Source of the DNA: Quisquiliibacterium transsilvanicum
GTDB lineage: Bacteria > Pseudomonadota > Gammaproteobacteria > Burkholderiales > Burkholderiaceae_E
Direction: 5' to 3'
Length of the DNA: 64,000 nucleotides
NCBI RefSeq assembly: GCF_014202215.1
Contig: NZ_JACHGB010000006.1
Location: forward strand, 354,826 to 418,825
The notes below the pieces were generated by a model, which was given only the letters and a program-made list of their open reading frames with translations, was not told the DNA's origin and searched no databases. Positions 36,632 to 45,728 of the stretch are shown in pieces (position 1 is the stretch's first letter; the number at the start of each line of letters is the position of its first letter). The position numbers and the translations under genes were made by a program.

Positions 36632-37870
36632 TCAATCGTACTTGCGCGCGTCCTCGATCACCCTGCCGTCGTTCGGCAGGCTGCCCGCCGCCACCAGTTC
36701 GACCTCGCCGCGCAGCTTGGTGACTTCGCGCAGCGACTCGGCGATGCGCGCGGCCAGCCCCTCCGGCGCACCGCGGGTCTCGCACCTGAGGGTCATCGCA
36801 TCCTGGGCCATCTCGCCGGTGATCACGAGCCGCGCGCGCAGGACTTCCGGGTGCCGCCGGACCGCCTCCGCGACCTGGCCGGGATGCACGAACATGCCGC
36901 GCACCTTGGTGGTCTGGTCGGCGCGGCCGAGCCAGCCGCGGATGCGCAAGTTGGTGCGGCCGCAGGGCGAGGGACCGGGCATCACCGCCGAGAGGTCGCC
37001 GGTGCCGAAACGGATCATCGGGTATTCGGGGTTGAACGAGGTGACCACCACCTCGCCCACCTCGCCGTCGGTCACCGGCTCGCCGGTGCCCGGGCGGACA
37101 ATCTCCAGGATCAGGTCCTCGTCCAGGATCATTCCCTCCAGCGCCTCCGATTCGTAGGCGATCAGGCCCACGTCGGCGGTGCCGTACCACTGCAGCACGG
37201 TCGGTATTCCGTGGGCGTGGAACCAGCCGCGCAGGCTCGGTGGCAGCGCCTCGGCCGCCACCAGCGCGCGCTTCAGGTTGGAGATGTCGGCGCCGGTCTC
37301 GAGCGCCTTCTCGACGATGATGCGCAGGAAGGACGGAGTACCCACGTAGGCGTCCGGCCGCAGCGCGCGGATCACCTCGATCTGCTGCTCGGTCTGCCCG
37401 GTGCCCGCCGGGATCACTGCGCAGCCCAGCTTGCGCGCGGCCAGGTCCACCATCCAGGCGCCGGGCGTCAGGTGGTAGCCGAAGCAGTTCTGGATCACCT
37501 GCCCCGGGCGGATGCCGGCCGCCCAGAGCGCGCGGGCGCTGCGCCAGGGGTCGTCGCGCGCGCCCTCGGGGTCGAAGATCGGCCCGGGCGACATGTACAG
37601 GTGGCCCATGCGACCCGGCGGCAGCGTGGTCAGGCCGCCGAAGGGCGGGTCGGCCTGCTGCAGCGTCTTGAGTTCCTCCTTGCGCAGCACCGGCAGCGCG
37701 GCCAGCGCCTTGCGCGAGGAAATCGTCGCGGGGTCGACCCCGGCGAGCTGCCGCGCCCAGCCGGGCGCGCCGCCGATGGCATGCGCCACCAGCCCTGGCA
37801 GCCGCGCCATCAGGGCGCCTTCCCGCGCCTCGGGGGCGCGGGTCTCGAGGTCATCGTAGTGATCGGTCAT
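36632..37870 (-). CDS. Phenylacetate-CoA ligase-like AMP-binding protein
   Basis: This is a PaaK-family adenylate-forming enzyme of 412 residues, expected to make an acyl- or aryl-CoA. Visible landmarks are the central VLQWYGTADVGLIAYESE (equivalent to the YGxTE motif), IRFGTGDLSAVMPG with the ATP-ribose Asp, and LGRADQTTKVRGMFVHPGQV before the mobile C-terminal domain. The glycine-rich P-loop that PaaK has near residue 90-100 is poorly conserved (LYMSPGPIFDPEG). Its substrate is presumably what the neighbouring Liv-type transporter imports. Confidence 0.85.
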   Translation of the reverse strand: MTDHYDDLETRAPEAREGALMARLPGLVAHAIGGAPGWARQLAGVDPATISSRKALAALPVLRKEELKTLQQADPPFGGLTTLPPGRMGHLYMSPGPIFDPEGARDDPWRSARALWAAGIRPGQVIQNCFGYHLTPGAWMVDLAARKLGCAVIPAGTGQTEQQIEVIRALRPDAYVGTPSFLRIIVEKALETGADISNLKRALVAAEALPPSLRGWFHAHGIPTVLQWYGTADVGLIAYESEALEGMILDEDLILEIVRPGTGEPVTDGEVGEVVVTSFNPEYPMIRFGTGDLSAVMPGPSPCGRTNLRIRGWLGRADQTTKVRGMFVHPGQVAEAVRRHPEVLRARLVITGEMAQDAMTLRCETRGAPEGLAARIAESLREVTKLRGEVELVAAGSLPNDGRVIEDARKYD

Positions 37871-37898
37871 GCATGCACCCGCGGGGCGCGGCGCGCGC

Positions 37899-38774
37899 TC
37901 ACAGCCAGCGCTTGCGCCGCTTGTAGGACTTCAGGTTCTTGAACGACTTGCGCTCGCTGCCGCCGCCGCCCAGGTAGAACTCCTTGACGTCCTCGTTGTT
38001 GATGAGATCCTGCTGCGCTCCGTCGAGGACGATCTTTCCCGACTCCATGATGTAGCCGTAGCTGGACGCCTTCAGCGCCATCCGGGCGTTCTGCTCCACC
38101 AGCAGCATCGTGATTCCGAGCTCCCTGTTCAGCTGGCGGATGATGTCGAAGACCTCCTTGACCAGCAGCGGCGACAGGCCCATGGAAGGCTCGTCGAGCA
38201 GGATCATCTTCGGGCGCGCCATCAGCGCGCGGCTGATCGCCAGCATCTGCTGCTCGCCGCCGGACAGGTAGCCCGCCAGCCCGGTGCGCTCGCGCAGCCG
38301 CGGGAAAAAGTCGAAGACCATGTCCAGGTCCCGCTTGACCCCGTTGTCGCGGCGCGTGTACGCGCCGAGCCGCAGGTTCTCGATGACCGTCATGTCCTCG
38401 ATGATCCGGCGCCCCTCCATGACCTGGAAGATGCCCCTGCGGACGATCTCCTCGGGCGCCAGGTTGGCGATCTCCTCGCCCATGAAGTTCACGTTGCCGC
38501 GGGTGACCTCGCCGTTCTCGGTGCGCAGCAGCCCCGAGATCGCCTTCAGCGTAGTCGACTTGCCCGCGCCATTGGGTCCGAGCAGCGCCACGATCTCGCC
38601 TTCCGGCACCGACAGGCTGACGCCGCGCAGCACGAGGATCACGTCGTCGTAGACGACCTCGATGTTGTTGACCGTCAGGATCGGCGGCTTCGCCGCGGGC
38701 TTGGGCCCGGCGTCGACGGGTTCGGGGTGCTCGAGCACGGCTTCCGGCATCGGGACTGCTCCGCTTCGATTCAT
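37899..38774 (-). CDS. livF: Branched-chain amino acid-type ABC transporter ATP-binding protein
   Basis: This is the second ATPase of the Liv-type importer. Of the 291 residues, the first 45 are a Pro/Glu-rich extension; the ATPase then shows Walker A GPNGAGKS, signature LSGGEQQ, Walker B MILLDEPSMGLSP and the LivF-type VEQNARMAL. The C terminus has a basic tail (KSFKNLKSYKRRKRW) typical of this subgroup. Starts at 38774 and 38750 are possible. A strong hairpin separates it from the binding-protein gene. Confidence 0.92.
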   Translation of the reverse strand: MNRSGAVPMPEAVLEHPEPVDAGPKPAAKPPILTVNNIEVVYDDVILVLRGVSLSVPEGEIVALLGPNGAGKSTTLKAISGLLRTENGEVTRGNVNFMGEEIANLAPEEIVRRGIFQVMEGRRIIEDMTVIENLRLGAYTRRDNGVKRDLDMVFDFFPRLRERTGLAGYLSGGEQQMLAISRALMARPKMILLDEPSMGLSPLLVKEVFDIIRQLNRELGITMLLVEQNARMALKASSYGYIMESGKIVLDGAQQDLINNEDVKEFYLGGGGSERKSFKNLKSYKRRKRWL

Positions 38775-38778
38775 TGGC

Positions 38779-38810
38779 GCCCCGCCCCCGCTCGAGGGCG
38801 GGGGCGGGGC
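38779..38810 (-). terminator. 13-bp perfect hairpin between the binding-protein gene and livF
   Basis: GCCCCGCCCCCGC (38779-38791) is exactly complementary to 38798-38810, with a six-base loop. It starts eight bases after the binding-protein stop and ends five bases before the livF ATG. Such stem-loops after a binding-protein gene commonly protect its mRNA and lower expression of what follows. It may also hide the livF ribosome-binding site. Confidence 0.6.
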
Positions 38811-38817
38811 CGGGGGC

Positions 38818-40059
38818 TTACCAGCCCAGCCACTCGGGCTTGCGCGGAATTTCCGCCTCGCCTGCCATCGAGATCGACTGCTGGCCACCCTTGGAGTTGG
38901 CGCGGTAGATGAAGACCTTGGTCGTGCCGCGATGATCCTCGGCGGTCCAGGTCGACGGGATGCAGACGCCCTGCAGTTCGGCCGGCACGTGGTTCTTGAA
39001 CTGCTCCATCGCCGCCTTGATGTTCGGCCCGTTCACGCCGCCGCTCATCCTGGCCGCAGCCACCATCGCATCGCGCATGTAGAAGGCCGAGCAGATGCCG
39101 CGCATGTAGTGCACCGGCCGGTACTCGCTGCCCGAGGCGTCGGAGACCTTGGAGATCTCCCGGACCGTCTTCATTCCCGCCGCGTCGGATTTCCAGTCGG
39201 CCCCGCCAACCACGAACATCACCCCGTCGGCCGAGTCGCCGGCGCCGCGCAGCGCGTTCTCGTCCATGCCCCAGACGTTGGCCAGGAACTGGGTGCTGAC
39301 GCCCACCGTGTCGCAGGACTTCAGCAGCGAGATCGTCGAGCCGCCAGTGTTCGCCAGGAAGGCGTAGTGGGCGCCGGAATCTTTCAGGCTCAGGCACTGA
39401 GCCTTGAAGTCGCCGGGCTTGAGCGAGTACTGGATCGGCGGCATCACCTGGAAGCCCATCTCGGTCGCGTACGCTGCGCAGCCTTCCTTGGGCGCGTTCG
39501 GATAGGGATGGTTGTCGCCCAGGTGAACGAACTTCGGCTTGTCGACGTTCTTCTTCTTGGCGTCCGCTGCGGCCCACTGCACCAGCGCGCGGCAGCCGTC
39601 GGTGTAGGACGGACCGTAGAAGAAGTTGTAGGGCGCGGGCTTGGTGCCCTTCGGACCCTTGCCGGCCGCGTCGGTGAGGTGCCCGGAGTAGGACGCCGAG
39701 AAGTTCGGCACCTTGTCGTTGGCCACGAAGCCGACCAGCGCCTCGGTGTCGGCCGTGCCCCAGCCCTGCACCGCGACCGCCTTGTCGGTGCCGACCCACT
39801 TCTTGTAGGTGGCGATCGCGCGCGGCGCGTTGTAGCTGTAGTCGACCGTCTCGAACTTCAGCGGCTGGCCGGCAATGCCGCCGTTCTTGTTGATCCAGGC
39901 GAGCGCGTCGGCCACGCCCTGGCCGTAGGGCTTGCCGACGTCGGAGGTCGGGCCGGTGTAGTCGACCAGATGGCCGACGAAGATCGGGTCGGCGGCCGAG
40001 GCGGAACCCGCCCCTAGCACGAGCGCCGCCGCTGCTGCGGCGAATACGGTGGTCTTCAT
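38818..40059 (-). CDS. ABC transporter substrate-binding protein (Liv type)
   Basis: This periplasmic binding protein has 413 residues, starting with a clear secretion signal (MKTTVFAAAAAALVLGAGSA, cleaved before ADPIFVG). The Peripla_BP fold follows, with DYTGPTSDVGKPYGQGVADA near residue 33, where ligands of LivK relatives contact the protein. It contains several cysteines and an aromatic-rich pocket region, which is more usual for aromatic or fatty-acid ligands than for leucine. The ligand is unknown. Confidence 0.9.
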   Translation of the reverse strand: MKTTVFAAAAAALVLGAGSASAADPIFVGHLVDYTGPTSDVGKPYGQGVADALAWINKNGGIAGQPLKFETVDYSYNAPRAIATYKKWVGTDKAVAVQGWGTADTEALVGFVANDKVPNFSASYSGHLTDAAGKGPKGTKPAPYNFFYGPSYTDGCRALVQWAAADAKKKNVDKPKFVHLGDNHPYPNAPKEGCAAYATEMGFQVMPPIQYSLKPGDFKAQCLSLKDSGAHYAFLANTGGSTISLLKSCDTVGVSTQFLANVWGMDENALRGAGDSADGVMFVVGGADWKSDAAGMKTVREISKVSDASGSEYRPVHYMRGICSAFYMRDAMVAAARMSGGVNGPNIKAAMEQFKNHVPAELQGVCIPSTWTAEDHRGTTKVFIYRANSKGGQQSISMAGEAEIPRKPEWLGW

Positions 40060-40137
40060 CTGTAGTCTCCTCTTGTGGATCGCGAAACCGGTCAAAGAAC
40101 GTCTTGGGGAACCGCTTTGCATGTTTGCCTCCTCCCC

Positions 40138-40161
40138 GGGCGCCGCGGGATGCCGGCGCCC
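40138..40161 (-). terminator. Hairpin between livM and the binding-protein gene
   Basis: GGGCGCCG (40138-40145) and CGGCGCCC (40154-40161) form an 8-bp perfect stem, five bases after the livM stop. Together with the hairpin at 38779 it brackets the binding-protein gene, so that transcript segment may have its own stability. Confidence 0.4.
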
Positions 40162-40166
40162 CCTGC

Positions 40167-41252
40167 CTAGTACGAGAACGGGTAGAGCTTCCAGTACGCC
40201 TTGATCATCTTCCAGCGGTGAGCCAGCCCGTCGGGCTCGAAGATCAGGAAGAGCACGATGGCCAGGCCGATCGCCCCCTCCTTCAGGAAGGCAAGGCCTT
40301 CGGTCAGCGCCGGGAAGACGTTGCCGACCGACTGCGACATGGCCTGCACCGCCTCGGGCAGCAGCACCATGAAGGCCGTTCCCATCAGCGTGCCCATCAC
40401 GCTGCCGAGCCCGCCGATGATGATCATTCCGAGGAACTGGATCGACAGCAGGATCGTGAACGACTCGGCCGACACGAAGCTCAGGTAGTGGCCGAACAGC
40501 GCACCGCCCACGCCCGCGTAGAAGGCCGCGATCCCGAAGGACAGCACCCGATAGCGGGTCAGGTTGATGCCCATGATCTCGGCCGACAGGTAGTGGTCGC
40601 GCACCGCCACGAAGGCGCGCCCGTCGCGCGTGCGCAGCAGGTTTGCGCCGAACAGGTAGAGCACCACCACGTAGGCGAGCACCACGTAGAAGAAGTGACG
40701 GTCGCCGCTCAACTCGTAGCCGAAGATGCTGAAGGGCTGGGCGATGGTGCCGGCCGAGCCGCCGGTGAACCAGTCGGCGCGCGAGAAGAAGTCCTCCAGG
40801 ATGAACTGCGCCGCGAAGGTGGCGATCGCCAGGTACAGCCCCTTGATCCGCGCCGCCGGCAGGCCGAACAGCATGCCGACGAGCGTGGTGAGCAGTCCCG
40901 CCAGCGGGATCGCCCAGAACACCGGCACGCCCAGGCTGTTGCTCAGCCAGGCCGACGCGAAAGCCCCGAAGCCGAAGAAGGCGGCATGGCCCAGCGAGAT
41001 CTGCCCGGTGAAGCCGACCAGGATGTTCAGCCCGAGCGCGGCGATCCCGTAGTAGCCGATCTGGATCAGCATGTTCAGCTGATAGGGGCTGAGGAGTTCG
41101 GTGCCGCCGATCTTCAGCGGCGCCAGGCACAGCAGCAGCACCGCAGCGATCGCAAAGCCGCGCGACATCGGCGTGGGGAAGATCGTGGAGTCCCGGCGGT
41201 AGTCGGTCTTGTACTGACCACAGGGGATCAGGGAGGCGGAGGGGCCGGCCAT
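40167..41252 (-). CDS. livM: Branched-chain amino acid-type ABC transporter permease
   Basis: This is one of the two membrane subunits of the importer. The 361 residues contain about nine membrane helices, the LivM start motif LNILVGFTGQISLGHAAFFG and the coupling segment VAVRDHYLSAEIMGINLTRY. It starts three bases after the livH stop. The first 25 residues are an extra polar extension. Confidence 0.92.
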   Translation of the reverse strand: MAGPSASLIPCGQYKTDYRRDSTIFPTPMSRGFAIAAVLLLCLAPLKIGGTELLSPYQLNMLIQIGYYGIAALGLNILVGFTGQISLGHAAFFGFGAFASAWLSNSLGVPVFWAIPLAGLLTTLVGMLFGLPAARIKGLYLAIATFAAQFILEDFFSRADWFTGGSAGTIAQPFSIFGYELSGDRHFFYVVLAYVVVLYLFGANLLRTRDGRAFVAVRDHYLSAEIMGINLTRYRVLSFGIAAFYAGVGGALFGHYLSFVSAESFTILLSIQFLGMIIIGGLGSVMGTLMGTAFMVLLPEAVQAMSQSVGNVFPALTEGLAFLKEGAIGLAIVLFLIFEPDGLAHRWKMIKAYWKLYPFSY

Positions 41253-41255
41253 GAA

Positions 41256-42149
41256 CTAGATCCTCTCAATCTGCTTGGTGCCGAACAGCCCGTAGGGCTT
41301 GACCATCAGGATCACGATCAGCGCGTAGAAGGGAGCCACCGAGTAGAGGTTGCCCCAGTTGAGGTACTGGCTGTCGACGAACTCCGCCAGGTTCTCTAGC
41401 ACGCCGATGATCAGCCCGCCCACGATGGCGCCGATGATCGAATCGAGCCCGCCGAGGATCACCGCCGGAAAGACCTTGATGCCGAAGAACGAAAGCGCCT
41501 GCGACACGCCGTTGACCATGCCGACGACGACGCCGGCCAGCGCCGAGACGACCGCGGAGATCGCCCAGGCCATCGCGAACACGCTCTTCACCGAGATGCC
41601 CAGGCTCTGCGCGACCTGCTGGTTGAAGGCGGTGGCGCGCATCGCCAGGCCGAAGCGCGAGAACTTGAAGAACCAGGCGAAGCCCACCATGATCACCAGC
41701 GACACCCCCATCGACAGGATGTAGGGCGTCTGCACGTTGAGTCCCAGCACGTTGATCGACTTGGTGCCGAACACCTCCGGGAAAGGCTTGGCCCAGACGC
41801 CGAACATCCACTTCATCATCGCCTGGAAGAAGATCGACAGGCCCACCGTGACCATGATCACCGAGATGATCGGCTCGCCGATCAGCGGCCTGAGGACGAT
41901 CACCTGCAGCAGCACGCCGAACACGGCCATGAAGGCCAGCGTGAGCGGGAAGCCGAGCCAGAACGGCACCTCCATGCTGGTGAGCAGCCACCAGCAGGTC
42001 CAGGCGCCGATCAGCAGGAACTCGCCCTGCGCGAAGTTGACGATCTGCGTGGACTTGTAGATGAGCACGAAGCACATCGCGACCACGCCGTACAGCGTGC
42101 CGATGATCACGCCGTTGACCAGCAGCTGGGTCAGAAGATCGGTGTTCAT
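41256..42149 (-). CDS. livH: Branched-chain amino acid-type ABC transporter permease
   Basis: This is the second membrane subunit, 297 residues with about eight helices. Family features are IYKSTQIVNFAQGEFLLIGA near the N terminus, MRATAFNQQVAQSLGISVKS in the cytoplasmic coupling region and FFGIKVFPAVILGGLDSIIG near the end. The ATG overlaps the stop of the upstream acyl-CoA synthetase gene by four bases, so transporter and ligase are co-translated. Confidence 0.93.
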   Translation of the reverse strand: MNTDLLTQLLVNGVIIGTLYGVVAMCFVLIYKSTQIVNFAQGEFLLIGAWTCWWLLTSMEVPFWLGFPLTLAFMAVFGVLLQVIVLRPLIGEPIISVIMVTVGLSIFFQAMMKWMFGVWAKPFPEVFGTKSINVLGLNVQTPYILSMGVSLVIMVGFAWFFKFSRFGLAMRATAFNQQVAQSLGISVKSVFAMAWAISAVVSALAGVVVGMVNGVSQALSFFGIKVFPAVILGGLDSIIGAIVGGLIIGVLENLAEFVDSQYLNWGNLYSVAPFYALIVILMVKPYGLFGTKQIERI

Positions 42150-44107
42150 TCCTTGGCTCCTGCGTGCTGCGGCTGCCGCGCGGGCTGCCCGGCGGCGGGC
42201 CCGGCCTCGAGCAGCTTCTCGAGCACCAGGTCGGTCTGGATCCGGGAGATGGTGCCGTCCTGGAAGCGGATCACCGTGTCGACGTGCACCACCGGCGTGT
42301 CGCTGTAGATCGCGTCGATGATGTCGGCGTACTTCTCGGCGATCACGTTGCGCCGCACCTTGCGCGTGCGGGTCAGTTCGCCGTCGTCGGCATCGAGCTC
42401 CTTGTAGAGCAGCACGAACTTGTGCACCCGCTGCGCCTCGGGCAGCGTGGCGTTGACCTTCTCGAACTCCTGACGCAGCAGCCGATAGACCTCGGGCTGC
42501 GACGACAGGCTGGTGTAGTTGGTGAAGGCAATGCCGCGCTGCTCGGCCCACTTCGAGACGATCGAGTAGCGGATGCACACGATGGCGGCGAGATAGGGCC
42601 TCGCGTTGCCGAGGATCACCGCCTCTGCGATGAACGGCGAGAACTTCAGCTTGTTCTCGATGAACTGCGGCGAGAAGCGGGTGCCGGTCGAGGTGACCGC
42701 CAGGTCCTTGACCCGGTCGATGACCACCAGGTGACCGCTGCCCGGCTTGAAGTAGCCGGCGTCGCCGGTGTACATCCAGCCGTCGCGCACGTCGGCGCGG
42801 GTGGCTTCATCGTTGCGGTAGAAGCCGAGGAACATTCCAGCGGTCCGGGCCACGATCTCGCCGACGCCGTTGGGGTCGGGCTGGTCGATCCGCAGCTCGG
42901 TGTCGCCGAAGGGCAGGCCCACCGTGTCGAAGTCGACGTCGCCCATGCGGTGGATGGTGTACGCGCCGGCCAGCTCCGTCTGCCCGTAGATCTGGCGCAG
43001 CGGCACGCCCATGGCCTGGAAGAAGCGGAAGGTCTCGGGGCCCAGCGCCGCGCCGCCGGTGGCAGCGGACTTCAGGAAGCTGAAACCCAGCCGGTCGCGC
43101 AGCGGCCGGAACAGGATCAGCTCCGCCAGCTTCGAACGCCGGCCCTTCGCCAGCGCCTCGAGCCCGAGCCGCATGCCCAGGTCGAACATCTTCCGCTTGA
43201 AGCGCGTGGCGTCCATCATCCGCGAGTGGACGTCGGCGGCGATCTGCTCCCAGACGCGCGGCGCGAGCAGGACGAAGGTGGGGCCGATCTCCCGCAGGTC
43301 GGCCATCATCGTCTCGGGCTCCTCGACGAAGTTGACCGTGATCCGCGAGATCAGCGGCTGCGCCACCGCGTAGATCTGCTCCATGATCCAGGGCAGCGGC
43401 AGCACCGACACGTAGTTGTCGGTGGGCAGCTTCTCGTCCACCTTCAGGTAGGCCGCGCAGTGCCCGAGGAAGGGCCCGGCCTGCAGCATCGCCAGCTTGG
43501 GGTGGGAGGTGGTGCCCGAGGTGGTGCAGAGGATGGCCACGTCCTGCCCCGAGCCCTTCTCGACCTCCTCGGCGAAGCGGCCGGGTTCGTGGGCATCCAG
43601 CTTCGCCGCCATGGTCCGGAGCTCTTCCCAGCCCAGCAGTCGATCGTCGCTGTACTTGCGCATTCCGCGCGCATCGAAATAGACGATCTTCTCGATGCTC
43701 TTCGAGTTCTCGGCCACCTCGAGCAGCTTGTCGACCTGCTCCTCGTCCTCGGCCAGCACCACCCGCACCTCGGCGTAGTCGACCAGGTAGGCGACCTCCT
43801 GGGGCATCGCGTCGTGGTAGATGCCGAGCGACATGCAGCCGATGGCATGGGCGGCGAGCTCGCTCCAGACCATCTCCGGCCGGTTCTTGCCGATGAAGCC
43901 CACCACTTCGCCGCGCTTCACGCCCAGCGCGAGCAGGCCCAGCGCGATCTCCCGGACCCGGTCGCGGTAGTCGGACCAGGTGAACTCGTTCCAGACGCCG
44001 AACTCCTTCTCGCGCATCGCCACTTCGCCGGGCCAGACCTCGGCGTTGTGCAGCAGCAGCTTCGGGAAGGTGTCGTAGCGGACGACGTTGCCGTAATCGG
44101 GTTCCAT
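42146..44107 (-). CDS. Long-chain acyl-CoA synthetase-type AMP-forming ligase
   Basis: The 653-residue enzyme probably activates a fatty or aromatic acid with ATP and CoA. The adenylation motif AILCTTSGTTSHPKLAMLQA (about residues 175-194), the GQTE box in RQIYGQTELAGAY, and the C-terminal YTGDAGYFKPGSGHLVVIDR are all present; the family helix DLAVTSTGTRFSPQFIEN follows. It resembles the long-chain/bubblegum-type synthetases found inside Liv-type operons. It is tightly packed between livG (1-base overlap) and livH (4-base overlap), so its substrate is likely the imported compound. Confidence 0.9.
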   Translation of the reverse strand: MEPDYGNVVRYDTFPKLLLHNAEVWPGEVAMREKEFGVWNEFTWSDYRDRVREIALGLLALGVKRGEVVGFIGKNRPEMVWSELAAHAIGCMSLGIYHDAMPQEVAYLVDYAEVRVVLAEDEEQVDKLLEVAENSKSIEKIVYFDARGMRKYSDDRLLGWEELRTMAAKLDAHEPGRFAEEVEKGSGQDVAILCTTSGTTSHPKLAMLQAGPFLGHCAAYLKVDEKLPTDNYVSVLPLPWIMEQIYAVAQPLISRITVNFVEEPETMMADLREIGPTFVLLAPRVWEQIAADVHSRMMDATRFKRKMFDLGMRLGLEALAKGRRSKLAELILFRPLRDRLGFSFLKSAATGGAALGPETFRFFQAMGVPLRQIYGQTELAGAYTIHRMGDVDFDTVGLPFGDTELRIDQPDPNGVGEIVARTAGMFLGFYRNDEATRADVRDGWMYTGDAGYFKPGSGHLVVIDRVKDLAVTSTGTRFSPQFIENKLKFSPFIAEAVILGNARPYLAAIVCIRYSIVSKWAEQRGIAFTNYTSLSSQPEVYRLLRQEFEKVNATLPEAQRVHKFVLLYKELDADDGELTRTRKVRRNVIAEKYADIIDAIYSDTPVVHVDTVIRFQDGTISRIQTDLVLEKLLEAGPAAGQPARQPQHAGAKE

Positions 44108-44901
44108 CAGGCCGCCTCGTCGTCGTCGACGCCCAGGTAGGCGCGCTTGACGTGCTCGTTGTCCATGATCTCGGCCGGCAGCCCGTCGGCGATCTTGCGA
44201 CCGAAGTCCAGCACGATGACGCGGTGCGAGATGTCCATGACCACGCCCATGTCGTGCTCGATCATGATCACCGTCATGCCCCATTCCTCGTTCAGGTCGA
44301 CGATGTAGCGGGCCATGTCCTCCTTCTCCTCGAGGTTCATGCCGGCCATGGGCTCGTCGAGCAGGATGAGGTCGGGGCGCACCGCGATCGCGCGGGCGAG
44401 CTCCACCCGCTTGCGCAGCCCGTAGGAGAGCGTGCCCGCGACCGACTTGCGGATGTGGCTGATCTCGAGGAAGTCGATGATGTCCTCGACGTGCCGGCGG
44501 TGCTCGAGTTCCTCGCGCTGCGCGCCGCCGAACCAGTAGAGGCCGCCGGTGAGGAAGTTGTTCTTCAGCAGGTGATGGCGCCCGACCATGATGTTGTCGA
44601 GCACGCTCATGTGCCCGAACAGCGCCAGGTTCTGGAAGGTGCGCCCGAGCCCCAGCGTGGCGCGCTGGTTGGGCGTGAGCCGGGTGATGTCGCGGCCCTT
44701 GAAGAGCACGCTGCCGCTGGTCGGAGAATAGCGCCCCGAGATGCAGTTGAGCATCGAGGTCTTGCCCGCGCCGTTGGGCCCGATGATCGAGAACAGCTCA
44801 CCGGGCCGGACCTCGAAACCGACCTCGGTCAGCGCCTGCACACCGCCGAACCTGAGCGAGATGTCGCGCGCCTGAAGGATGGGCGTCGTTTCGCTTTGCA
44901 A
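44107..44901 (-). CDS. livG: Branched-chain amino acid-type ABC transporter ATP-binding protein
   Basis: This is the first ATPase of the importer, 264 residues. Walker A is GPNGAGKTSMLN, Walker B LILLDEPMAGMNLEEKED and the signature LSYGLRKRVELARA. The signature has LSYG instead of LSGG, as in this LivG subgroup. I choose the TTG at 44901 because GGAGGAG sits five bases before it; a GTG at 44916 would put that ribosome-binding site inside the gene. It is the first gene of the operon and diverges from the Crp-type regulator. Confidence 0.9.
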   Translation of the reverse strand: MQSETTPILQARDISLRFGGVQALTEVGFEVRPGELFSIIGPNGAGKTSMLNCISGRYSPTSGSVLFKGRDITRLTPNQRATLGLGRTFQNLALFGHMSVLDNIMVGRHHLLKNNFLTGGLYWFGGAQREELEHRRHVEDIIDFLEISHIRKSVAGTLSYGLRKRVELARAIAVRPDLILLDEPMAGMNLEEKEDMARYIVDLNEEWGMTVIMIEHDMGVVMDISHRVIVLDFGRKIADGLPAEIMDNEHVKRAYLGVDDDEAA

Positions 44902-45032
44902 TGTCTCCTCCCGCACCCCGTGATCGAGGCAGGGGGGCGGTTCATGCCGCCCCTCTCTCGCAAAGAGTCTAAGCGAGGCAAGCCGGTATAGTTGTCATCC
45001 GTGAGACAAACTCAGGGAAAGCGCTCCCCCAG

Positions 45033-45710
45033 GTGACCCGCTCGCTCGACGAACTCCTCGCACTCGCTTCCTGGATGACGCGGCTCGAGCCGGCGCAGCA
45101 GACGCGTGTCCGGCGTGAGATGACCGAATGGAGCGTCCCGGCCGGCGGCTTCGTCTGCCGCAAGGGCGAACCCATCGAGCACTGGCTGGGCGTGATCGAC
45201 GGGCTGGTCAAGGTGAGCAGCATGTCCGCCGACGGCAAATCGGTGACCTTCATCGGCGTGCCGCCGGGCGGCTGGTTCGGCGAGGGCTCATTGCTCAAGG
45301 ACGAGCCGCGCCGCTACGACGCGGTCGCGATGCGCGACAGCCGCATCGCGGGCATGCCGCAGCGCACCTTCCGCTGGCTGCTCGACACCAGCATCCCCTT
45401 CAACCGCTTCCTGCTGCTGCAGCTGAACGAGCGCCTCGGCCAGTTCGTGGCCACCGTGGAGTTCGACCGGCTGCTGGGCCCGGACGCCCGGGTGGCCCGC
45501 TGCCTGGCGGAGATGTTCAACCGGCTGCTGTACCCGGGGCTGGGCCCGAAGCTGGAAATCTCGCAGGGCGAGCTCGGCTACCTCACCGGACTGTCGCGCC
45601 AGCGCGTGAACCAGGCGCTGCAGACTCTGGAGCGGGAGGGGCTGCTGGCAGTCGAGTACGGCTCGATCACCGTGCTCTCGCTGGACGGGCTGCGCAGTTT
45701 CGGGGCCTGA
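45033..45710 (+). CDS. Crp/Fnr-family transcriptional regulator
   Basis: The 225-residue product has a cyclic-nucleotide-binding-like beta roll (VPAGGFVCRKGEPIEHWLGV; GVPPGGWFGEGSLLKDEPRR at the phosphate-binding cassette) and a C-terminal winged helix (QGELGYLTGLSRQRVNQALQ). The cassette lacks the usual RxS pair, so cAMP is not an obvious ligand, and there are no Fnr-type cysteines. It starts with GTG. It is divergent from livG across 131 bases and probably controls the transporter/ligase operon. Confidence 0.85.
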   Translation: MTRSLDELLALASWMTRLEPAQQTRVRREMTEWSVPAGGFVCRKGEPIEHWLGVIDGLVKVSSMSADGKSVTFIGVPPGGWFGEGSLLKDEPRRYDAVAMRDSRIAGMPQRTFRWLLDTSIPFNRFLLLQLNERLGQFVATVEFDRLLGPDARVARCLAEMFNRLLYPGLGPKLEISQGELGYLTGLSRQRVNQALQTLEREGLLAVEYGSITVLSLDGLRSFGA

Positions 45711-45728
45711 GGCCGGCGCGGCGCCCGC

